From positions 33,095,890 through 33,159,889 of the forward strand of contig JACMZG010001913.1 in NCBI GenBank assembly GCA_018340805.1: 64,000 nucleotides of DNA. Direction: 5' to 3'. The notes under the pieces are model-generated. The model was not told the DNA's origin. It saw nothing but the letters and a program-made list of their open reading frames with translations, and ran no database searches. Below, piece by piece: positions 55,244 to 64,000 of this stretch (position 1 is its first letter; each line of letters begins with the position of its first letter). The position numbers were made by a program, and so were the translations under genes. Source of the stretch: Microvelia longipes. Its lineage: Eukaryota > Arthropoda > Insecta > Hemiptera > Veliidae.

Positions 55244-57360
55244 AAGAGACTACCTTATTTAGGGGTTTGAGGTCTCAGAATGGCTGACAACCTATCCGCT
55301 GAACAGCAATGCCTATTCCAGTCGGTATTCGATCTAGGTTAGAACGGTATCCGTTTTATATGCTTCGACGGCACATGATGTACTGATAGTGTTCTTAACC
55401 TTTTAGGGTGCACAGTGACTGAGAAAAATAATTGGTCTACTAGGGTTTAAACAAATGGTTCTTTTCTCCCTCTGTAATCAAACGCTCTGAGCAAAATTTA
55501 TGGCCCAATTTATATTTCAAAAGGTTTCGAGGCTTCTGCTCAAAAGAATTTGTCTTATCCCATGTGTTCTATCATAATTAGTAGAATACCGTATTTCAGG
55601 GTTACGGAAACATCAAATTAATCATAGCCCCGCGAATCCCTACTTAAGAAGGGGATTTTTTTTATTAAGAAGGAACCATTTGGTTGGTTGATTAATGGTT
55701 CTTGGTGGACCCCCTATTGTTCTTGCAACGCCCCCTATTATCATAATACTTACACGATTTTCTACCCTTTCTGCGTTTAACGCTTCAAATGACAGCATGA
55801 GGAACAGCTCGACAACTTGCACCAGAAAAAAGCTTAATAAATTAGTTTTTTTGGGGCAATTTTCATTAAAAAATCGCGCTAATTTATGAGTTGTTTTTGC
55901 CATCAAGCGAACGGTTTATCAACCCCTATTATCTTTAGTAGTCTGGGATTAACAAATTTAATAGATCAAACATTATAATTATTTATAGTAAACAATAATA
56001 ATTTCTACAAAAAGTCCATTTTCCTGATTTAATTGAAACTTCAGAAGCTAATTTGTTGTTCATTCGAAAATTCGCCAAAATTGCGATAATTTGTCTCAAA
56101 ACAATTTCTTTTGTAATAACTTCAGGGAGCCCTGTGGAATGGTCTACAATATAAAAAATACCAACTTTCTTGGAGTCAGACTTGGAGACTTCTTGGAGCA
56201 AGAATTGAAAGACTTAACATCTCAATGGCACTATAGATAGCATTTAAACCGAAGGCATGAAAAGCAGTATTTTAAAAGATTTTAAAAAAATGCTATCTAT
56301 AGCATTTTAACTGAAAGCTGACTCTGCTTATTTTTATTAAAGCTTATTGGTGGAAAGATCAGTAGTAGTATTAGTAAGAGTGGACAGTAGTCAAGCCGTC
56401 AAGCCTGGTGAGTAGACCACTCCTTTGGGTCCTTTTCACCAACCCCGAAATCAATCACCTATCACTTTACCTCCACTACTTTCTCCTCGACATACCTCCT
56501 GCTACGATGAATGAAGGTGGAAAGACCAAGTTGATGTTGTTTATATTCTTTTGTAAGCTTCTTTCTTATGACAAATGTGATGATGGCATTACTTTTCCCT
56601 TCTTATTACTTAGAACAGAAAAAGTTGTGTTTCTGAATACCCATAGAATCATGCTTAGCATATCTTGATTTATGAGTTTATCTAAAAATAATTAAGTATT
56701 TACTGTAACAATATGGACTGTTAATGTTGATACCTCCTTTTATTTTGCTATAAAATAGATTATTAGCTTGCTGACCCCTTAATGTCTTTTCACCGACCCC
56801 TAAGAGGCCCCGTGACAAACTTTGCTTAACCCTGCTGTTTTTAGATGTTGAAGGGTCATTGTTATGGGTTTTAGCGTGAGTACAAACTCCTCTACACTGA
56901 GGTTTTGACCTATAAGTATTTTTGGATAGAATTTGAGTTAATTATTTCATCATAAAAATTAAAAGTTTTAAAAATAAATTAAATTTTCAATTAAATTTCC
57001 TTATAAAAAATCTTCTTTTTTATTTTATTGTTAGAATTCTATCTGGTTGTTATGACATTATTTTATAACAAAACAATTGTGAGTTATAATAGGAATTTGA
57101 AAATGTTACACAATTATATTGACATTCTTTTATAAAAATAAACAGAAATAATAAATTAAAATAAAATCCGTCCGAAGTAGTATCTTAGGCAATTTAAAGT
57201 TTATAACAGAATTCACCTTTTATTTGACATATTTTTGCTTTTTAGTAAATTGCATTCTTTAGTAAATATTATATTTTATGGTAAGATATGGCGTTTTAGT
57301 CATTTAAAAATACATAGTTCTAATGGTGAAATAGCTTTTTTGTTGTCAAGCTTAAACTTC
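55244..57360. other. no gene supported
   Basis: Contains scattered less AT-rich stretches (55260-55450, 55680-55900, 56340-56530) and short frames on both strands without recognisable domains. 56389-56406 has caagcctg|gtgagt, a donor-like site. An exon here cannot be excluded. Confidence 0.4.
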
Positions 57361-57410
57361 ATAGAGATAATTAATGGAGGGGCATAGGCTATCTCAATAC
57401 ATTGAAAAAG
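57361..57410 (+). repeat. dispersed repeat family H, partial
   Basis: catagagataattaatggag, gggcataggctatctcaata cattga; matches 34243-34290. Confidence 0.55.
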
Positions 57411-57690
57411 TTAAAATTTTGGACTTAGCCAAAATGGGCCGATAAGGGTTTGGCCTAAAAGGCCCCACCTTAATTTCAAGTGGCTCAACAGGGTAGGGGT
57501 GATTCCTATATTGTTTCCTAAGGAAAGGGGTTATTTTAAACTGAACTAGTTTTAATGATTATACAGCAAGTTAATTTAATTTAATAATTAATCATAATAA
57601 TTATATTTTAATTTAATAAAATTAAATCGATTGATTTTTTTTATTTAAATAAATTTTAAATAAAAAAAAATTTTATTTGCTCCCTTTTTG
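57411..57690. other. no gene seen
   Basis: AT-rich; nothing recognised. Confidence 0.4.
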
Positions 57691-57770
57691 TAAAGGCACT
57701 GATGATGGCCTCATCTTAGATTGAAAGCTATTTGTAAATAAATAATTGTTTTCTAGAGGGGCTCTTCATC
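57691..57770 (+). mobile_element. Penelope-like 3' fragment with hammerhead-like core
   Basis: ggcactgatgatggcctcat then cttagattgaaagctatttg. CTGATGA 57699-57705 and GAAA 57723-57726. The helix between has one mismatch here. Continues to a degenerate gagaggggctctt tail. Confidence 0.55.
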
Positions 57771-59499
57771 TCGTTCCCTTCAAACCTAACAACTTCAGAG
57801 GGGCTCATAATATAACAACAAAGAAGAGCTTCATTAATACAACAAAATTTTTGTTATTGAGAGCAAAAAAAATTTTGAACACTTCTTGAGAATCCAGTTC
57901 AGTGGTCTACAGATTAAACCAAACGTCAAATCTAATGCTTGAATTAGTTCAGTTCAATCAATTAGTAAGTCTTGTAATAAAACTTTGGACAGTAATAAAA
58001 GAAAGAAATTATGACTATTGAACTTGACTGAATTGTTCCATATTGTTTACAATGATTGTGTTAACAACGTGAGACCTAACTGTGTGAAAAAACACTACCA
58101 ACTTCGTAATAATTGAAGGTTAAAGCCAACAATACAGAACGTACACTACGCTATACATATAATATATAGAGTAATATACTGCTAAGTGTTGGTAAATAAC
58201 AGTGCAGTACGGGTGTCAGTGGGCTCCATTGTTTAACAGTTTTGCCAACCTAAGTTGTATTAAATTAAATAATTTTATTAAGGATAATTAATTATAGATT
58301 TTAACTGGCCTTGTGTTAATGACACTTGTTAAAATTATATTATTTGTAACAATATATTATTGTTCTCTCTTCGAGAACTTATGTTTTTGTATATTTAAAT
58401 AAATGGGACTGAAGACTCGTATTATATTATATTTAACATATATTCTATGTAAGAAAATATAAGGCATTCGACAGATGAAATATTTAAAGAATTTAAAGTC
58501 CACAATATAGACATGTTATATAACTATAATCAAATACTATTTGTGAAAAAGAACATATTGAAATATGACAAAGTAGAACATACTTACAAGACTAGACGAT
58601 TAAATGAAACTAAAATAGTAGAGCCTTCATGTTGAACTACAGCCGCCTCCAGACATGCCTCCTTCACTGCTCCCAGACATTATAATTTACTTCCCGACAA
58701 TATTTTGAATACCATTCCGTTTAAAATTTTTAAAAATAAATTAAAAAAAATATTTAGGCCAGAAAATTGAGCTGATAAAGGATTATTTCATTTCTTATTG
58801 CTTAGTGTTAGTACTTCTATAATTATTGTTTAAAAAAAGTTGGTCATTAAGTTAATTAAAGTTAGTACTGACTCAGTGCCGCGCTCGAGCTTTGCTCCTG
58901 CGGCTGTGCAATTAAATGTTTATTTTTGTAAATTATTTATATCAAATAAGGGTAATTTGTATTATGTATAAATAAATAAATAAATTAATAAATATATATA
59001 AAGTCTCGTAAATATTATATACGAATCCTAAGATTTTAAGACACAGTTAGAGGTTCGACTTCCGACATGCCGACAATTCCATTAGCGAATTTATTTAAAG
59101 GGAAATTCGCTGTAAGAATTAGGTCAGAAATCTTTAAATTAAGAATGATATTTCAAAATACAAATAAAATCTTTAAATAAAACGATTATAAAGACATGTG
59201 TATCAGAATTACAGCAGTTGTCAATAAATCCGACGAATCAATTCTTTTATTCGATGAAATTTAATACTTTGGACAGTTCAAATGTTTATCTCTTTGATCA
59301 GAAATTAGTTTCGCTTTTATTTCTATAGTTGTCAATGCTGATGTCTGCCTTTGTGGGATTTATTTTAGAAACTTGTAACTTGGTCAAGAATACATCATTG
59401 GTTGAGAGTTCTTGTATAAACTTGACAGTTCTAATTTAAGTCGGCTGCTGTTGTAACCAATATATGTTGTTTCTGTCGCTAATCAATTATTCGTTCTTA
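57771..59499. other. no gene supported
   Basis: About 1.7 kb of AT-rich sequence. No array, SINE head or domain-bearing frame. Confidence 0.4.
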
Positions 59500-59780
59500 C
59501 TTTTCCTCATTCATGCCGTAGGTGTATAGGAAAAGTATTGTGTTAGTAAAGAAAATCTAAAGCTTGGACGTCACCGGAGTTATCTGTGTCTGATGCTTTT
59601 TAGATATCCTGAGTGGTTTTTACAAAGTTTCTGTGAGTGTGTGTGTGTGTGTATTTGTGTCTGTGTGTGTCTGTGTCTATTTGTGTCTGTTATCATCGTA
59701 ACTTCCAGTGCATTTATGCAAGAGAGTTGACACTTTTGGTCTACTTTTGTTGGTCTACTAGTTGTTTGGAAAATACTTTT
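59500..59780 (+). repeat. dispersed repeat family D, longest plus-strand copy
   Basis: acttttcctcattcatgccg, taggtgtataggaaaagtat, ctgatgctttttagatatcc, a (GT)n tract at 59634-59690, then tgttatcatcgtaacttcca and tttatgcaagagagttgaca. Confidence 0.68.
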
Positions 59781-59985
59781 TGAACATCATTAACCCGGAA
59801 TAATTACTTTAATGATGAACTAACTAATAAAGAATTTTGATAATTCGTTAATCGTGGAAAGTTTTTTCCGTGTTAAATGAATTTTCAAAATTTTTGCGTT
59901 TTATAATTCGGTATAAGATTTAGCTGTCAGCTTCAGTTCAATTTTTATCGAATGTCTTTTGTTCTTTTTTCTTGTATTATTATTT
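59781..59985. other. no feature seen
   Basis: AT-rich spacer. Confidence 0.4.
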
Positions 59986-60325
59986 ATGGCAAGTCATTTA
60001 TTATTTTCCTATTATTTTAGCTATTTTTAGTAATAATTATTATTTTTCCTATTATTTTTAGTAATACTTTATTATTTTTTATATATATTTTTTTAATACT
60101 TTTTAATTTTTAGTAATTATTATTTTAGTAATAATTTCATTTATTATTTTTCCCATTATTTTTTAGTAATACTGTCTTTTAATATTTTTAGTAATACTGC
60201 CATTTATTATTTTTCCTATAATTTTTAGTAATACTGCTATTATTATTTACCATTATTTTTATATACTGTCATTTATTATTTTACCATTTTTTAGTAATAC
60301 TTTCATTTATTATTTTTAACATTAT
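59986..60325. repeat. about 35-bp AT-rich minisatellite, irregular
   Basis: Units of the type ttattatttttcctattatt plus tttagtaatactgtca. Many small deletions. Confidence 0.8.
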
Positions 60326-60626
60326 TTTTAATTTAATTTGTAATTACTTTATGCATTACATTACAATAATACAATGTATTTAAAAATTATAAGCTTTTAA
60401 GCTTAATATGTTTAAATATTTAATAATTATTATTTTTTAATTTTCGTCGTTTTTTCTTTAAGATTATTTTTGGCTGAGCCCCTTAGCCAAGGAATTAGGA
60501 ATCCTTGTTCTCACTGGCCAGTCCACCCCTGGCTTTAGACCAAAAGGCCATTCCAAAACCCTAATTTCCTTCAGATTTACCTCTTTTAAATTGATGTTGG
60601 TTGTACCCTTAATAATGTCTTGATTA
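60326..60626. other. no gene; GC-richer patch
   Basis: 60475-60580 (gctgagccccttagccaagg, tggccagtccacccctggct) stands out by composition but has no clear frame or repeat partner. Confidence 0.35.
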
Positions 60627-60945
60627 GGAGATTGTATCCGTTAGGGTTAAATAAAATCGTTGTTTTTATTTAACCCTAATGGATACAAGTCTGCCTCCGT
60701 GGCCGTGATCGTAAAGGCGTTCGATTTCGGCACCGAAGGTCCGGGGTTCGCAGCCAGGGCTATGCTCTCAGATTTTATGAATAGTATTTGTATTAAAATG
60801 ATTTCGCCAACTTTAATTAATTCTTAGAGTATAGTAGATGCAACCCACCTGAGGTGGTTCCCGCAGGGTGAATATCCTGATGGGCCGAAAGGCCCTAAAA
60901 CGGGCATTTTATTTATTATTTTTTTATTTAATGGATACAATCTCC
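60627..60945. mobile_element. small palindrome interrupted by a SINE
   Basis: Left arm 60627-60656 (ggagattgtatccgttaggg ttaaataaaa). The right arm is split: 60664-60688 before and 60941-60945 after the SINE, with the target duplication copied. Removing the SINE and one copy of the duplication restores a stem of about 30 bp with one mismatch. Confidence 0.75.
60689..60928 (+). repeat. tRNA-derived SINE, full length with TSD
   Basis: Flanked by the 12-bp duplication taatggatacaa (60677-60688 and 60929-60940). Head tgcctccgtggccgtgatcg, B box gggttcgcagccagggc, body ttggcgaa-type complement to 5998-6236, end gggccgaaaggccctaaaac. Very similar to the 5998 copy, so both inserted from closely related sources. 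Confidence 0.92.
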
Positions 60946-61104
60946 TTATCTATTTTAATAAACTTTCTAACTTTGGTAAGAAAGACTATAGAAAACTACG
61001 TCACTAAAAACTACTAAGTCACTCCACGAAACAAAACTTTACATAAGTTCTGACTCTGATATCAAGTAAAAAAACATAGACTAGTTCTTCCTTTTTAACA
61101 TCTT
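60946..61104. other. no feature seen
   Basis: Short spacer. Confidence 0.4.
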
Positions 61105-61190
61105 AACAGTTTTGCACTGATGATGGCCTCTTTGTAGGTTGAAAGGGCTTTGCCAATAAAGTTTAGTTTTGTGGAGAGACTTCGAAGTCT
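61105..61190 (+). mobile_element. Penelope-like 3' fragment with hammerhead-like core
   Basis: CTGATGA 61117-61123, GAAA 61141-61144, helix ggcct (61125-61129) with aggtt (61136-61140). Then ttgccaataaagtttagttt and tggagagactt, matching the 6264-6346 copy through its whole length. Confidence 0.6.
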
Positions 61191-61808
61191 CCATTCACGC
61201 TCATTCTAATGGTTTTATTTCATCAGTTTCAAGGAACGCCAAGTACTATTAATTAGTATAATTGAGAAATAATTATTCAAAATATTCCAAGGAAAACCGG
61301 TTGGATTGAAATTTGTTGATTGTAGTCCTGTGAGAAAGACGAAGAAAGTTTAGCGGCAAGACAGGTCGGCAACTTGACGACGTCATTTAGACGTGGATAA
61401 TTTGTCAGAGATTTCCCCCGCAGGTCGGATCAAATAAAGAGAGAGTGCATCGGGTATCGAGCAGAGAATATTTTATTCTTTCACCAATATTGTCCCATTA
61501 GAAACATCAAATATTCAATGTAAAAATATGATGAACTGTAAAAAATCCTTATTTTTATATTTTTAAAAAAATTAAAACTTTACTTTATTTACTCTACTCA
61601 CTTATTGCGTTGCGGCTGTAAAGTAAAATTTCACAACCGCTCTTATAAAAATGTATTTTAGCGAATTTTTGATCATGACAATGAAGCTTATGGGGTTGTT
61701 TGGATTGTTGAAAGTTGATGGGAGTGGAGGATATCGATTCCGTTTGGCTTTCTAATACAAAAAGTGCTATCCGAAAAAATATTTACGTATATACATACAT
61801 ACATACAT
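61191..61808. other. no gene seen
   Basis: No recognised repeat. The frame entering the next TA tract is not coding. Confidence 0.4.
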
Positions 61809-61955
<147 letters not shown>

Positions 61956-61984
61956 TAATTTATAATTATATTTAGTCGCGTTAA

Positions 61985-62218
61985 TGTAATGTGCTGAATA
62001 ATTTGGGTGTAGAAGTAGGATAAGTCGTGCAGGTGTGATGTGTTGAATAATTTGAGTGTAGAGGTGGGATAAGTTGTGTAGATGTGATGTGCTGTAGATG
62101 TGCTGAATAATTTGGTGTAGAGGTGGGATAAGTAGTGTGATGTGCTGAATTTGGGTGTAGAGATTGTGTAGATGTGATGTCGTGAATAATTTGGGTGTAG
62201 AGGTGGGATAAGTCAGGT
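61985..62218. repeat. about 45-bp minisatellite, about 5 copies
   Basis: Units tgtgctgaataatttgggtg, tagaggtgggataagtygtg, taggtgtga; deletions in the third and fourth copies. An antisense frame reading through it is an artefact. Confidence 0.88.
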
Positions 62219-62710
62219 TTTTATGATAAATTGGGTTTTTATGGTTAGTATGATAAGCACGCAAATGGGTCTTCTAATATTATTACTCATATTTATTGAT
62301 TGCCGCGACGTTAAATAGCATATTTGTTAAATCTATCACTACTAATATACTAAATCCTGAGATAAATACGGTTTTAATATTTCTCAGATCAAATCCAAGA
62401 TGGCAGACTAATAGAATTATTTACCTCTCTAAATTTTCGCGCTACTGACAAAGCCACAACTTAAGTAGAAGTATCTTGAAAACTAGTCTGACAGGGTATA
62501 TTTCACTTTGCATTTGATTGATATAATAAAGCCGTCTGTTGGCTTCTGGAATTAACTATATTTGCATTAATTAACATCCCTCTCACAAATATGAATAATT
62601 ATGTAAGCTTATTTTTACATATGCTTGCCGTGGGTGGTACGTTTTCAATTTTAATAACACCGGCTTTACTATACTTTCCACTTTTCCTCATTTATACCCA
62701 TAAGGTATAT
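62219..62710. other. no gene; family D scrap
   Basis: Mostly unassigned. 62680-62720 (cttttcctcatttataccca, taaggtatataggaagtata) is the start of repeat family D, into which the next SINE inserted. Confidence 0.5.
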
Positions 62711-62721
62711 AGGAAGTATAG

Positions 62722-62950
62722 GCCGCCTTCGTGGTCGAGGTCGTTAAGACGTCAATTCTTATACTGACCTTTGACTCTTTGGAGGTTGGGGGTTCGCATC
62801 CTAGGTTACGCTCTCAGTTTATATAAGATTATTGTTCTAATAAATTATCGCCAATTTTTTATTAAAATTTTAGGAAGTTCCCGCAGAGGTGATCCTTGAC
62901 GAGCAGCAAAGCTGTAAACGGGCGTTATTACTATTATTATCTATTTATAA
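62722..62950 (+). repeat. tRNA-derived SINE with TSD, divergent subfamily
   Basis: Head gccgccttcgtggtcgaggt, B box gggggttcgcatcctaggtt, body ccgcagaggtgatccttgac, end gctgtaaacgggcgttatta with an (attattat) tail. Flanked by duplication aggaagtatagg (62711-62722 and 62951-62962). Differs clearly from the 5998 and 60689 copies, so at least two subfamilies exist. Confidence 0.88.
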
Positions 62951-62974
62951 AGGAAGTATAGGTATACAGATTAC

Positions 62975-63125
62975 TAGTGCTAAGAAGCATCGAAGGAGAT
63001 CAGTACTTGAATGGGTGACTGCCTGTCAGTACAAAATAATTCTTTCATGAAGGTTCGCAAGTCGGACGAATTTTCTTTGAAATGCTTGCTTCCTCGCTTT
63101 ATTAGGAGTTACTGCGCATGCTCGG
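62975..63125 (+). repeat. 5S-rRNA-like SINE, alternative body
   Basis: Head gtgctaagaagcatcgaagg then agatcagtacttgaatgggtgactgcc (62978-63025 region), the closest to 5S rRNA in the window. It then joins the family G body (aataattctttcatgaaggt, gaattttctttgaaatgctt) instead of the ggacgagcgaagcgag body, suggesting the 5S-like head is shared by two SINE types. Confidence 0.6.
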
Positions 63126-64000
63126 AAGTGATAATACGTACCTTAAAAATTTATCCAATTTTTTTGTTAATTTTAAATATTTTTCACATTTTTTTAACTA
63201 TCACTGAGTTTAAAATGAAACACTAATTACCACTTAACACTAAGAGACTGTAGTTATTAAGCACAGTGAAAATCTAGTTATAAGATTGAAAAACACAGAG
63301 GCACCCGAGGAGATTGAATGACTCTTATCAATAAACGGCAAGTAAAAAACCAAAATCTAACCAAAAAATCTTAAAGAAAACTTATGAAGAAAGAATTATA
63401 TAAAATTAAAAATATGTAATGAGGAAAACTACGAAGGCGGAAGCAATACTGAATTCTTTAGCTTCAAACAATAAATTTAATATTTATCTTAAACTGATAA
63501 CAAACCTCTTTGTTTACGTTTGGAACTAACAGTTTAATGAATTAAATCTAATATAATAATTTAAACGACATATAAGTTAATAAGATGAGTTCATTTGTTT
63601 AATACACGAAGAAACTTATCTGATCCAGTTAATACCGATGTTATGAATAAAAACAAATAAGGAACAGACAGGAAGCATCAATATAGAGAGGAAGTTCTAT
63701 CAAACTGCAACCGAAAATAAGTCAAGTTTAGGATATTTTTATAGAAAATATCACAACAAAAAACCATGAGAAAAAATATAACTAACATTATTTAGGATTA
63801 TTAAACATTGTTTATGTTTCATAGTGCATGGATAATCTTATAAATATTCATAAATACACAGAGTTTATTTGTATTGATATAATTGTAATTTATATGATTG
63901 ATATAAACCTAATTTTGTATAGAAAATAAAATCGATTTACACAAGATTTACAAAGAGGTACAAGTAAATAAGTATATGTTTTAAATAAAAATACTATGTT
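63126..64000. other. no gene seen
   Basis: AT-rich end of the window. No frame or repeat that I can support. Confidence 0.4.

Noticed and set aside
61105..61190. Calling the hammerhead-like core an ncRNA gene
   Set aside because: CUGANGA, helix II and GAAA are present, but I could not find convincing stem I and III pairing, so it stays a hypothesis.

Overview
The window is 64 kb of AT-rich eukaryotic nuclear DNA, most probably from an insect. It has one spliced host gene with GT-AG introns, an errantivirus-type (gypsy-like, env-bearing) LTR retrotransposon, tRNA-derived and 5S-rRNA-like SINEs, a non-LTR retrotransposon tail with target-site duplications, many MITEs and foldback elements, long (TA)n tracts and about a dozen minisatellites. 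There is no operon, prokaryotic signal or CRISPR array. No species can be named from the sequence alone.

Layout. 1-16 kb is a gene-poor mosaic: (TA)n, minisatellites (2.9, 4.7-5.4, 6.8, 9.5-10.4 and 14.6-14.9 kb), SINEs, foldbacks and one short coding-like segment at 15.6-15.8 kb. 16,300-17,299 is a gap of exactly 1000 N. 18.7-20.6 kb holds two MITEs in tail-to-tail contact, one of them split by a hAT-like MITE, followed by a 317-bp palindrome. 21.6-28.1 kb holds the only confident host gene, a four-exon Alba-domain subunit of RNase P/MRP (Rpp25-like). Its introns carry a minisatellite, a 5'-truncated LINE and two MITE copies. 28-37 kb has SINEs, foldbacks, a decayed LINE reverse-transcriptase fragment and a 38-bp minisatellite. 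37.85-38.89 kb is a 46-bp tandem array ending just before a 7.6-kb errantivirus (38,920-46,505), which has near-identical LTRs and a perfect 4-bp target duplication but many frame breaks in gag, pol and env. 46.5-64 kb is again repeat-rich: (TA)n, a MITE inside a SINE, a 55-bp array, a 0.9-kb long-TIR element, small hairpins and two tRNA-SINEs with clear target duplications.

The most notable patterns are: (1) a dispersed family whose head resembles the internal promoter half of 5S rRNA; (2) at least two repeat families carrying a CUGANGA...GAAA hammerhead-like core, often in inverted pairs; (3) an errantivirus whose termini look newly inserted while its reading frames are heavily broken, which suggests assembly indels rather than age; (4) several nested insertions that reveal exact empty sites. 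Everything was read by eye; family assignments rest on motifs and structure, with no database search.
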